Translations under genes and position numbers: made by a program
Notes under the pieces: generated by a model
What the model saw: the letters and a program-made list of their open reading frames with translations, nothing else
Told to the model about the DNA's origin: nothing
Database searches by the model: none
Part shown: one piece after another, positions 25,482 through 33,099 of the stretch
How positions within the stretch are numbered: the stretch's first letter is position 1
Layout of the letters: the number at the start of each line of letters is the position of its first letter
From: Pseudomonas sp. 21
Lineage (GTDB): Bacteria; Pseudomonadota; Gammaproteobacteria; Pseudomonadales; Pseudomonadaceae
Direction of reading: 5' to 3'
NCBI RefSeq assembly: GCF_000955805.1
Contig: NZ_JYOA01000008.1
Coordinates: 170,398 to 234,397, forward strand
Length of the DNA: 64,000 nt

Positions 25482-26276
25482 CTAGGACAGATGGCGCGGA
25501 AGAAAATCGCTCACTGCCTGCAGTACCGCCGACTGTTGCTCGCGATGCGGAACGTGGCCGCAATCGGGCAGCAGCCTCAGCGTCGTCGGGACGCCGGGGA
25601 CCGAAGTGAAACGCTCCGGGTGCGCCGCCGAGCCGTATTCGTCCTGTTCGCCATGCAGGCTGAGGATCGGGCACTTCACCTGCGCCAGTTCCGCATCCAG
25701 GTTCCAGTCGCTGAAGTCGTCGGACAGCCAGGTATCGACCCAGGCACGCAGCACCCAGAAGGCCTTGTCGCCGTGGTATTTCTGCAAGCGTTCCAGCTGG
25801 CCTTCGCGGGCGAACTCCAGTTCCGCGGCGCGGATACCGTCGCGGGTCTGGTGTTCGACGAAAGCCTGGGCCGACTCGGTGATCAGCGCCGTGCAGGCCT
25901 GTGCATGCTGTGCCACGCACGTCACCGCCATGGCGCCGCCGACGCTGTGGCCGAATACCACGCAGCGTTCGAAGCCGAAGTGCGATTGCAGCAGGGGGAA
26001 GAAGCTGCGCGCTTCGTCCTCGATGAAGTCCAGGGGCAGGGCACCGGGATAGCGGTCGGAACGGCCGAACCCGAGGCGGTCGTAGGCGATGACCTGGCGG
26101 CCGGTGGTGCGCGCGAGCTGCTGCGGGAAATCGCGCCACAAGGTCACGCAGCCCAGCGAGTCGTGCAGCAGGAGGATCGGCTCGCCGGTGATCTCGGCGG
26201 GCGTCCATGCCTGGGCGAACAGTTGGCCTTTCTCGCTGCTGATCCAGTGCTCGCGGGTGACGATGGCGGACGACAT
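25482..26276 (-). CDS. Alpha/beta hydrolase
   Basis: A 264-residue serine hydrolase. The nucleophile elbow GHSVGG holds Ser111, with AYDRLGFGRSDRYPG before it. A C-terminal SLHGEQDEYGS and LPDCGHVPHRE hold the likely Asp and His. The start ATG 26276 has AGGA at the right distance. There is no signal peptide. The closest type is the soluble haloperoxidase/esterase-like group, and the substrate is unknown. It is divergent from mgtC across a long structured region. Confidence 0.8.
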   Translation of the reverse strand: MSSAIVTREHWISSEKGQLFAQAWTPAEITGEPILLLHDSLGCVTLWRDFPQQLARTTGRQVIAYDRLGFGRSDRYPGALPLDFIEDEARSFFPLLQSHFGFERCVVFGHSVGGAMAVTCVAQHAQACTALITESAQAFVEHQTRDGIRAAELEFAREGQLERLQKYHGDKAFWVLRAWVDTWLSDDFSDWNLDAELAQVKCPILSLHGEQDEYGSAAHPERFTSVPGVPTTLRLLPDCGHVPHREQQSAVLQAVSDFLPRHLS

Positions 26277-26316
26277 GACGTGTTCCTGATCGGGGTTGAG
26301 GCGCATGGTAGGGCCC

Positions 26317-26333
26317 TGGCACGGCCGGTGCCA
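26317..26333. promoter_or_regulatory. 17-bp palindrome, sigma54-like
   Basis: Arms TGGCAC and GTGCCA around 5 bases. Read in the mgtC direction it has GG and GC at the -24/-12 spacing of a sigma54 promoter, with one mismatch in the -12 TTGC. It could equally be an operator for the divergent hydrolase. Confidence 0.3.
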
Positions 26334-26388
26334 AGCATTGGCCGGGCACTAAGGAAACCTTAAGGCTGCTCGGGGATGATGACGACTC

Positions 26389-26440
26389 GCGGCCGGGGCT
26401 GTCCCGGGCAGTGCTCACACCGGGCCCGGTCGCTTTTTTT
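26389..26440 (+). terminator. Intrinsic terminator or attenuator upstream of mgtC
   Basis: A 9-bp GC-rich stem (GCGGCCGGG / CCCGGTCGC, one G-U pair) followed by seven T. It points toward mgtC but lies 260 bases before its ATG, between divergent genes, so it cannot end a known gene. It fits a leader attenuator or the 3' end of a small RNA. Confidence 0.6.
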
Positions 26441-26698
26441 GAATCAATAGAGGAGTCCTGCCTTGGACACTTGCCCTGGTCGATTGCGACAGGTCTGAAC
26501 AGCGAGCCGTCCGGCAGAACCCTGCCACTGTCTCGCTGCGTTGCGGACAGTGGCGATACGCATCCCGCCAAGGGATGACGTCTCACCATTCCCCTGCGGG
26601 GCCGATCCGGCCCTTCGCTCCCTCGCAATCCATCCCCCGAATGCGCGCCGGCATTGCCCGGCGCATGGAGCGGCCGAGCGCCGCGAACGAGGTGGAAC
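26441..26698 (+). promoter_or_regulatory. Structured mgtC 5' leader
   Basis: About 258 bases between the T tract and the mgtC ATG that hold no gene but several strong hairpins: a perfect 9-bp stem at 26524-26554 (GCCACTGTC / GACAGTGGC), CATCCC/GGGATG at 26561-26577, and ATGCGC/GCGCAT at 26641-26666. A Mg2+- or translation-sensing leader is a reasonable guess. It matches no riboswitch class I can name. Confidence 0.4.
26463..26498 (+). CDS. Possible mgtC leader peptide
   Basis: An 11-codon frame, TTG start, encoding (M)DTCPGRLRQV. An AGGAG lies seven bases upstream, immediately after the T tract of the preceding hairpin. Enterobacterial mgtC/mgtA leaders also carry short ORFs that steer attenuation, which is the reason for listing it. 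It could be chance. Confidence 0.25.
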   Translation: MDTCPGRLRQV

Positions 26699-27403
26699 AT
26701 GGATTGGAAAATCTTCCTGCTGCGGGTCGCCGCGGCACTCATCCTGGGCGCCCTGATCGGCGCCGAACGCCAGCTGCGCCAGCGCCTCACCGGCCTGCGT
26801 ACCAACGCGCTGGTCAGCACCGGCGCCTGCCTTTTCGTGCTGATGACCCAGGCCATGCCGGGGCTCTCGGCGGACGCCCCGCGCATCGCCGCCTATGTGG
26901 TGTCCGGCATCGGCTTCCTCGGCGGCGGCGTGATCATGCGCGATGGCCTGAATGTGCGCGGCCTGAATACCGCCGCCACGCTCTGGTGCACCGCTGCCAT
27001 CGGTGTGCTGTGCAGCATGGGGTTGTTGCTGGAGGCGGCGCTGGGCAGCGTGGTGGTGCTTTGCGCCAACATCCTGCTGCGCGACATCGCCCAGCGCATC
27101 AACCATCAGGACGTGCTGCCGGCCAATGAGGCGGAGCAGCGTTATGGCGTTGCGATCATCTGCCGCGCCGAAGACGAGATCCAGGTGCGCAGCCTGATGT
27201 TGCACAGCCTGGACAGCAGCGAACTGCGCCTGCAATCGCTGCACAGCGAGGATCAGCCCAACCCGGCGAAACTGGAAGTGCGCGCCGAATTGCTCGGCGG
27301 CCACGGCGCCGCTGGCCAGCTGGAACGCATGGTCAGCCGCATCAGCCTGGAGAAGGGCGTCAGTTCGGTGCGCTGGCAGCTGTTCGAGCTGGCCAGCGAC
27401 TGA
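26699..27403 (+). CDS. mgtC: MgtC/SapB-family membrane protein
   Basis: A 234-residue protein. The N-terminal half has the MgtC membrane domain: ALILGALIGAERQLRQR, LRTNALVSTGACLFVL, YVVSGIGFLGGGVIMRDG, RGLNTAATLWCTAAIGVL. The second half (about 140-234) is a soluble ACT-like domain. MgtC proteins support growth in low magnesium and intramacrophage survival and can inhibit the F1Fo ATP synthase. The start ATG at 26699 follows GAGGTGGAAC. The last six codons are repeated 142 bases downstream as part of a tandem duplication. The long leader suggests post-transcriptional control. Confidence 0.85.
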   Translation: MDWKIFLLRVAAALILGALIGAERQLRQRLTGLRTNALVSTGACLFVLMTQAMPGLSADAPRIAAYVVSGIGFLGGGVIMRDGLNVRGLNTAATLWCTAAIGVLCSMGLLLEAALGSVVVLCANILLRDIAQRINHQDVLPANEAEQRYGVAIICRAEDEIQVRSLMLHSLDSSELRLQSLHSEDQPNPAKLEVRAELLGGHGAAGQLERMVSRISLEKGVSSVRWQLFELASD

Positions 27404-27661
27404 ACAGGCGAGCACCCAGGGCTTTTCGTAGGACCGAGGGGGACGCCTAGTCCTGGCTCGCGAACTGGCTGAACTCCGCTGCCAAAGCTGTTCGCGAGCA
27501 AGCTCGCTCCTACACGTGCAGGTTTTCGAGTTGGCCAGCGACTGAACAGGCGAGCCCATGGCTTTTTGTAGGACCGAGGGGGCGCCTAGTCCTTGCTTGC
27601 GAACTGGCTGAGCTCCGCTACCAGGGCTGTTCGCGAGCAAGCTCGCTCCTACACGTGCAGG
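27383..27661. repeat. Tandem duplication of the mgtC 3' end plus REP
   Basis: Two imperfect copies, 27383-27524 and 27525-27661, offset by 142 bases at the left and 139 at the right. Each holds the end of mgtC (FELASD and stop), an imperfect repeat starting GTAGGACCGAGGG, and a GCGAGCAAGCTCGC REP unit. In the remnant the Leu codon is TTG instead of CTG, a silent change. This fills most of the 316 bases between mgtC and the next gene. Confidence 0.8.
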
Positions 27662-27698
27662 CGTTATCCCGTGCGTAGGAGCGGACTCGGTCCGCGAT
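27491..27698. repeat. REP units after mgtC
   Basis: GCGAGCAAGCTCGC-class REPs at 27491-27513 and 27630-27652 and a GGAGCGGACTCGGTCCGCGA-class unit at 27675-27698. Confidence 0.8.
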
Positions 27699-27719
27699 TG
27701 GCATCAGGCCACTGCGGAC

Positions 27720-28805
27720 TCAATTCTCGCGGGCGGCACGGCAACCACAGCGCGGCGCCGGTGCGCGAGCCTCCTCGGCCACCACGCCGCGCCACCAGCG
27801 CTCGCCCTGGTGCGGAGACTGGATGTCGATGCGCTCGCCCATCATCGGTGTGGTGACGGCGAGCCCGCGTTCACCGGCGATCTCCAGCACGCGCTCGAAG
27901 GGTTCGTACCAGGCATGCATGGCCAGGTCGAAGGTGCCGTTGTGGATCGGCAGCAGCCAGCGGCCGTTGAGGTCCTGGTGCGCCTGCACGGTCTGCTGCG
28001 GGTGCATGTGCACGTAGGGCCAGTGTTCGTTGTAGGCGCCGGTTTCCATCAGCGTCAGGTCGAAGTGGCCGAAGCGCCGGCCGATCTCGGCGAAGCCGTC
28101 GAAGTAGCCGGTGTCGCCGCTGAAGAAAATGCGCAGGCTGTCATCCTCGATCACCCAGGAACACCACAGGGTGCGGTTGCCGTCGCGTACACCACGGCCG
28201 GAGAAATGCTGCGCCGGGGTAGCGGTGAGGCACAGGCCGTCCACCGTGGTGCTCTGCCACCAGTCCAGCTGGCGGATCTTCTGGGCCGGTACGCCCCAGT
28301 CCAGCAGGCGATCACCTACGCCCAGCGGAGTGAGGAAGACCTCTGCGCGCTCGGCGAGCACGGCGATGGTCGCGCGGTCGAGGTGGTCGTAGTGGTCGTG
28401 GGAGAGGATCACGCCGCGGATCGGCGGCAGGTCGCGCAGGGCAATCGGCGGTGCGTGGAAGCGCTTGGGCCCGGCAAAGCTGAACGGCGAGGCGCGTTCG
28501 GAAAACACCGGATCGGTCAGCCACCAGCCGCCGCGCAGCTTGAGCAGCAGGGTGGAGTGCCCGAGGCGATACAGACTGCGGTCCGGCGCGGCGTCCAGTT
28601 CGTCCGGCATCAGCGCCCGCACGGGCACCGGAGCGCGCGGCACGGTGTTCTTCGGCTTGTTGAACAGGACGTCCCACAGCACTTTCGCGCTGGGCTCTGG
28701 CATGTCGGGAGAGCGCGGCTTGAGGTTATGGAAGCGGCCGCCGCGCGATTGCGGCGAATGGTCGTAGTCGCCGATGGGCGCGCGTTGCAGTGGGAGGCGG
28801 GGCAA
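27720..28805 (-). CDS. MBL-fold metallohydrolase (UlaG/NAPE-PLD-like)
   Basis: A 361-residue metallo-beta-lactamase-fold enzyme. The zinc motif SHDHYDHLD supplies His136, His138, Asp140 and His141. FFSGDTGYFDGF gives a further ligand Asp, and a late PIHNGTFD a His. The order and the LGHSTLLLKLRGGWWLTDPVF entry are typical of the UlaG/NAPE-PLD branch, which hydrolyses phosphodiester or lactone substrates. There is no clear signal peptide. The C-terminus is unusual, with RCGC near the end. It is a single gene with REP elements downstream. The substrate is unknown. Confidence 0.8.
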   Translation of the reverse strand: MPRLPLQRAPIGDYDHSPQSRGGRFHNLKPRSPDMPEPSAKVLWDVLFNKPKNTVPRAPVPVRALMPDELDAAPDRSLYRLGHSTLLLKLRGGWWLTDPVFSERASPFSFAGPKRFHAPPIALRDLPPIRGVILSHDHYDHLDRATIAVLAERAEVFLTPLGVGDRLLDWGVPAQKIRQLDWWQSTTVDGLCLTATPAQHFSGRGVRDGNRTLWCSWVIEDDSLRIFFSGDTGYFDGFAEIGRRFGHFDLTLMETGAYNEHWPYVHMHPQQTVQAHQDLNGRWLLPIHNGTFDLAMHAWYEPFERVLEIAGERGLAVTTPMMGERIDIQSPHQGERWWRGVVAEEARAPAPRCGCRAAREN

Positions 28806-28917
28806 GGCACTGATCCTCTGGTGGCGGAATGCTTCAGCTGAACACGCTACAGGTTCCGCCGCCAGGGATCATTACCGGCGTTTTGATAACGAATATTGCT
28901 GGCGCTGATGGAGCGAC

Positions 28918-30015
28918 TCAGGTCCCGGTCTTCACCTTGCTCCAGACCCGGGTGCGGATGCGCTCGGCCTTCAGCGGCAGCGGTTCGACCGGGAACAGGG
29001 TGGCCATCACTTCCTTCGAGGGGTAGGCGCCCGGATCATCGCGCAACTTCTTGTCCACCAGCGCGGTGGCGTCGCGGTTGGCATTGGGGTAGCCGACGTA
29101 GTCCGAACTCCTGGCCACCACCTCCGGGCGCAGCATGTAGTCGATGAAAGCCAGACCCTGCTCGGGGTGCGGCGCATCCTTGAGCAGCACGAAGTTCTCC
29201 ACCCAGACCGGTGCGCCTTCGCGGGGGATGCTGTAGGCGATCCTGCGGCCGTTGCCGGCGCGCTCGGCGGTCAGGCGCGCGTCGAACACGCCGCCTTCCC
29301 AGCCGACCACCACGCAGGTGTTGCCGTTGGCCAGGTCGGTGATGAATTTCGACGAGTCGAAGTAGCGCACGTAGGGGCGGATCTTCAGCAGCAGTTCCTC
29401 GGCCTTGCGGTAGTCGTCGGGGTTCTGGCTGTTGCTGGGCAGGCCGAGGTAGTGCAGGGCGATGGGAATGATCTCCCCCGGCGCGTCGAGCATGGCCACG
29501 CCGCACTGGCTGAGTTTGGCGATGTTCTCTTCCTTGAAGATCAGGTCCCAGGTGTTCACCGGCGGGGTATCGCCGAACAGCTGGAGGAGCTTGTCGACGT
29601 CGTAGCCGATGCCGGTGGTGCCCCACATGTACGGCGCGCCGTAGCGGTTGCCGGGATCGTTGCGTTGCAGGGTGGCGAGCACCTCCGGGTCCAGGTGTGG
29701 CCAATTCGGCAGTTTCGAGCGGTCCAGCTCCTGCAGCACGCCAGCCTTGATCAGGTTGGGCAGCACATCGCCGCTGATCACCACCACGTCGTAGCCGGTG
29801 CGTCCGGCCATCAGCTTGCTCTGCATCACTTCGGCGTTGTCGAACACATCCAGCACCGGGTTGATTCCGGTTTCCTGTTGAAAGGCCTTGGGCGTTTCGG
29901 GGGCGATGAAGTCGTACCAGTTGTACAGGTGAACGGTGGGGGTTTCAGCGGCCGAGGCGGCGCCGAACAGACTGGCAAGTGCCAGCAAGGGTGCGAGGAG
30001 GAAGGGGGCTTTCAT
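28918..30015 (-). CDS. Polyamine-type ABC substrate-binding protein (PotF/SpuD-like)
   Basis: A 365-residue periplasmic binding protein. The signal peptide ends near residue 22 (GAASA). The mature chain follows the PotF/SpuD pattern: VHLYNWYDFIAPETPKAFQQETGI, GRTGYDVVVISGDVLPNLIKAGVL, YMWGTTGIGYDVDKL and a late DYVGYPNANRDA. It should bind a polyamine or related cation. No permease or ATPase gene adjoins it, so it either feeds a transporter elsewhere or acts as a sensor partner. The next gene upstream on the same strand encodes a nitrilase-family amidase. It is a paralogue of the protein at 37.5-38.6 kb. Confidence 0.85.
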   Translation of the reverse strand: MKAPFLLAPLLALASLFGAASAAETPTVHLYNWYDFIAPETPKAFQQETGINPVLDVFDNAEVMQSKLMAGRTGYDVVVISGDVLPNLIKAGVLQELDRSKLPNWPHLDPEVLATLQRNDPGNRYGAPYMWGTTGIGYDVDKLLQLFGDTPPVNTWDLIFKEENIAKLSQCGVAMLDAPGEIIPIALHYLGLPSNSQNPDDYRKAEELLLKIRPYVRYFDSSKFITDLANGNTCVVVGWEGGVFDARLTAERAGNGRRIAYSIPREGAPVWVENFVLLKDAPHPEQGLAFIDYMLRPEVVARSSDYVGYPNANRDATALVDKKLRDDPGAYPSKEVMATLFPVEPLPLKAERIRTRVWSKVKTGT

Positions 30016-30108
30016 GGGGCGCTCCTGGCCGGAGTTCGCAAGGAGCGCCGGCGGTTTTCGTTGTGATTGTTATCGGCAGGTTGCATCCGTAAAAGGGCCG
30101 CGGACGGC

Positions 30109-30924
30109 TCAGGGAATCAGCAGCTCGCGCCGGCCATCGGCATGCTCGATGCGCTGTCCGGGCAGCTGGAAGCGCTTTTCCCGGTGATAGTCGTACAGTG
30201 CCCGGGCGGCGGTGATCTGACTGAGGTCCAGTACCACGCTGTGCCGGCATTCGCCGCGGCCGGCCTCGAACAGGGTGTGGCCGAACGGGTCGACGGCGGC
30301 GCTGCCGCCCGCGAAGACCAGATCGTCACTGCCGTCGCCGACGCGGTTCACCACCACGGCGAAGAACTGGTTCTCCTGGGCGCGGGCGGCGATGGAGGTG
30401 CGGTGCACGTGGCCGTAGGGCTCCATGTTGCCGTCGGTGACCAGCAACAGCTCGGTGCCCAGTTCCGCCACCGCGCGAGCGGTTTCCGGGAACTCGGTGT
30501 CGTAGCAGATCAGCAGGCCCATGCGTACGCCGCGCCATTGGAAGCTCACATAGCGGTCGCCGGGCTCGACCAGGCCGGGTTCGCCGACCCACAGGTGAGT
30601 CTTGCGGTAGCTCGCCTGGATGCCTTCGGGGGCGATGAACAGCGTGGTGTTGTAGAAGCGCCCGGCATCGTTTTCGATCAGCCCGACCACCACGGCGACT
30701 TCGCAGTCGCGGGCGGCTTGCTGGATCGCGCGCACGCTCGGGCCATCCAGCGGCTCGGCGTTGCTGGCGATGTTGTCGGCTTCGAGGAAGCCGGTGATCT
30801 GTGCCTCGTGGAAGACCAGCAGATCGGTATCGGGCGCACAGGTGGCGATGGCCTTGAGGATGCGCTGCAGGTTATGCCCGGTGTCGCCGTCACGCGCCGC
30901 GAGCTGTACCAGTTCGAGTTTCAT
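30109..30924 (-). CDS. Carbon-nitrogen hydrolase (nitrilase superfamily)
   Basis: A 271-residue amidase-type enzyme with the catalytic triad Glu40 (VFHEAQITGF), Lys108 (YRKTHLW) and Cys140 (LLICYDTEFPE). The start ATG 30924 has AAGG seven bases upstream. The family hydrolyses amides, carbamoyl amines or nitriles. Next to a polyamine-type binding protein, a substrate such as a carbamoyl- or acyl-polyamine or an omega-amidase substrate is attractive but unproven. It is divergent from the LuxR-type gene at 31052, its probable regulator. Confidence 0.85.
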   Translation of the reverse strand: MKLELVQLAARDGDTGHNLQRILKAIATCAPDTDLLVFHEAQITGFLEADNIASNAEPLDGPSVRAIQQAARDCEVAVVVGLIENDAGRFYNTTLFIAPEGIQASYRKTHLWVGEPGLVEPGDRYVSFQWRGVRMGLLICYDTEFPETARAVAELGTELLLVTDGNMEPYGHVHRTSIAARAQENQFFAVVVNRVGDGSDDLVFAGGSAAVDPFGHTLFEAGRGECRHSVVLDLSQITAARALYDYHREKRFQLPGQRIEHADGRRELLIP

Positions 30925-31004
30925 GTCTGGACCTTGTTGTTGTTCGTATGGGCCCCACGGGCCAGTGACAAGCTCCCGAAGGCAATGCAAGTATGCGTTT
31001 CGCC

Positions 31005-31017
31005 TAGGAATTTCCTA
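31005..31017. promoter_or_regulatory. Palindrome upstream of the luxR-type gene
   Basis: A 13-bp palindrome TAGGAATTTCCTA, 35 bases upstream of the LuxR-type ATG and between it and the divergent amidase. Very similar elements sit in the adhesin promoter at 41536-41608. Confidence 0.5.
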
Positions 31018-31051
31018 TCACGCCGAATAGTTAACCCCAGGGGGTACGAGC

Positions 31052-31843
31052 ATGAACCTGAGCCTTGCGGACATGGCCTGGCACCGCGCGATAGGGCAGT
31101 TGATCGAGGAACTGGACGGCCCCGGTTTCTGGCGTTCGCTGGTACGCGTGCTGGGCGACTATGTGCCGGTGGATTCCTGGGTGGCCGTGATGTTCAGCGA
31201 TGGCCGGCCCTATCCGTTCGCCGAGAGCCCTTACGAGGGCGATTCGCCCGACCCGCTGTTCCACGACTACATCCAGGGCCTGTACCTGCTCGATCCGTTC
31301 TACATCGCCAACCGCGAGAAGCCGGTGGGCGGCCTGTTTCGTCTCGCCGAGGTGGCGCCCGAGCGCTTCACCCAGACGGAGTACTACCGCCTGTACTTCA
31401 ACCAGAACGTGAAGGAGGACGAGGTGCACTACAACGTGCCGATCGACGAGACGCGCACCCTCTGCCTGTCACTCGGCAGCCCGAGCCGCTTCACCCCGGA
31501 GCACCTGGCGCTGCTGGAACTGGCCCGTCCCTGGGTGGCCGGCCTGATGCGCCAGCGGCTGTTCTTCGAGGCCGCGGTGAGCGAGGCGCCGACGCGTCAG
31601 CCGCAGCGCTGGCAGGGCGACCTGGAGCAGGCCATGGAACGCCTCGGCACGCCGCTGACCGCCCGCGAACTGGATGTGATCCGCCTGATACTCAGCGGCT
31701 GCTCCAACAAGGAGGTGGCGAACAAGCTGGATATCTCGGCCGAGACGGTGAAAGTCCATCGCCGGCACATCTACGCCAAGCTCAATATCAAGTCGCAGCC
31801 GGAGTTGTTCGCACTCTTCCTCAAGGCCCAGGCGCAGGCCTGA
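31052..31843 (+). CDS. LuxR-family regulator
   Basis: A 263-residue regulator. The C-terminal GerE/LuxR helix-turn-helix (about 195-255) reads LTARELDVIRLILSGCSNKEVANKLDISAETVKVHRRHIYAKLNIKSQPELFALFL. The N-terminal 180 residues form a sensing domain unlike a response-regulator receiver and without clear acyl-homoserine-lactone signatures. The ATG follows AGGGGG. It is divergent from the nitrilase-family gene. A 13-bp palindrome in its promoter also appears before the adhesin, so it may control surface adhesion as well as its neighbours. It ends two bases before the convergent ampC stop. Confidence 0.85.
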   Translation: MNLSLADMAWHRAIGQLIEELDGPGFWRSLVRVLGDYVPVDSWVAVMFSDGRPYPFAESPYEGDSPDPLFHDYIQGLYLLDPFYIANREKPVGGLFRLAEVAPERFTQTEYYRLYFNQNVKEDEVHYNVPIDETRTLCLSLGSPSRFTPEHLALLELARPWVAGLMRQRLFFEAAVSEAPTRQPQRWQGDLEQAMERLGTPLTARELDVIRLILSGCSNKEVANKLDISAETVKVHRRHIYAKLNIKSQPELFALFLKAQAQA

Positions 31844-31844
31844 A

Positions 31845-32987
31845 TCAGTTCAGCCTGGAGAGAATGTCCCAGGCCAGCTTCACCCGCAATTCGTTGGGGT
31901 AGTTGCGGTTGGCGAGGATGACGATGCCGCGCTGCTTCGACGGGACGAAGGCGACGTAGGCACCAAAGCCGCCGGTGGCGCCGGTCTTGTTCACCCAGAC
32001 GTCCTGCTGGGGCGGCAGGGGCTTGCGCAGCGCCTTCACCGGCTGGCTCTCCAGCACCATCGACGGACCGTTGTATTGCTGCAGTTCGGCGAGCTTGGGC
32101 GGGTAGGCGTACTGCTCCCAGACCAGGTCCTGGGTCATCGGGCCGACCTGGTAGTAGCCGGTGCGCGTCGCATCCACCGCCGTCCGCAGCTTGTCGCCGA
32201 GCTTCACCTCGCCCAGTTGGATCTGCACGAAGCGCAGCAGGTCGCGGCTGCTGGACTTCACGCCGTAGGCCTCGTCGGCGATCTGGTCGGGGTTCACCCG
32301 CACGGGAGCGTTGTCCTTGTCGTAGCCCTGGGCATAGACACCCTGGCGGGTCACCGGCACATCGATGTGGGTATTGCTCAGCCCCAGCGGGGCAAAGACA
32401 TTGCGCTGCATCGCGGTCTTGAACGGCACGTCGAGGGCGCGCGCGGTGGCGATGCCGAGCAGGCCGATGCTGGGGTTGGCGTAGGTCCGCTGGGTGTTGG
32501 CGGGGTACTGCGGCTGCCAGGTCCTGTAGTAGTCGGTGAGCTGCTGGGGCGTCTTCACCTCATCGGGCAGTTGCAGCGGGAAACCGCCGGTGACGTGGGT
32601 GGCGAGCTGGAGCAGCGTCACCTGGTCCAGGGCGCTGCCGCGCAGCTCCTTCAGGTAGCGCGTCGGGCTGTCCTGCAGCTTGAGCTTGCCGGTGGCCTGG
32701 GCGAAGCCGGCGAGGGTGGCGGTGAAGGTCTTGCTCACCGAGCCGATCTCGAACAGCGTGTCGCTGCTCACCGGCTGCTTGCTCTCCATGGACGCCACGC
32801 CGAAGTTGTAGAAGCGCTGTTCGCCGCGGTCGGTCACGCCAATGGCGAGGCCGGCGATGTTCTGTTCGCGCATCACCTGCTGGGCGAGCTTGTTCACCTT
32901 GGCGTCGAAATCCGGCGGGGCGGCCTGGGCGAGGCTGGTGAACAGAAGCGGGAGGATGGCGAGGGCGAGTGGGGCGTTCCGATGCAT
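31845..32987 (-). CDS. ampC: Class C beta-lactamase
   Basis: A 380-residue AmpC cephalosporinase with a signal peptide ending near residue 22 (LAQA). All active-site motifs are present: SVSK with nucleophile Ser83 and Lys86, YAN at 169-171, and KTG at 334-336. The chain aligns throughout with the P. aeruginosa PDC enzyme (TLFEIGSVSKTFTATLAG, ATHVTGGFPLQLPD, GFGAYVAFVPSKQRGIVILANRNYPN). It hydrolyses cephalosporins in the periplasm. The start ATG 32987 has AGGAAG upstream. No ampR gene is adjacent, so classical AmpR-controlled induction from a divergent neighbour is absent here. Confidence 0.92.
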   Translation of the reverse strand: MHRNAPLALAILPLLFTSLAQAAPPDFDAKVNKLAQQVMREQNIAGLAIGVTDRGEQRFYNFGVASMESKQPVSSDTLFEIGSVSKTFTATLAGFAQATGKLKLQDSPTRYLKELRGSALDQVTLLQLATHVTGGFPLQLPDEVKTPQQLTDYYRTWQPQYPANTQRTYANPSIGLLGIATARALDVPFKTAMQRNVFAPLGLSNTHIDVPVTRQGVYAQGYDKDNAPVRVNPDQIADEAYGVKSSSRDLLRFVQIQLGEVKLGDKLRTAVDATRTGYYQVGPMTQDLVWEQYAYPPKLAELQQYNGPSMVLESQPVKALRKPLPPQQDVWVNKTGATGGFGAYVAFVPSKQRGIVILANRNYPNELRVKLAWDILSRLN

Positions 32988-33099
32988 GACGACTTCCTGG
33001 GCAGTGCAATGGGCTGACCCTAGCACTACTCCCCGCAGGTCTCCAGCCAGACCGGCAGCGCTACGCCGCCGCGCACGGCAGTGGTAGGATTCGCGCCCC

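Noticed and set aside
28825-28917. A promoter-like A+T-rich patch as a possible small RNA
   Set aside because: It lies only between the MBL gene start and the binding-protein stop; no terminator or paired structure supports an RNA gene.
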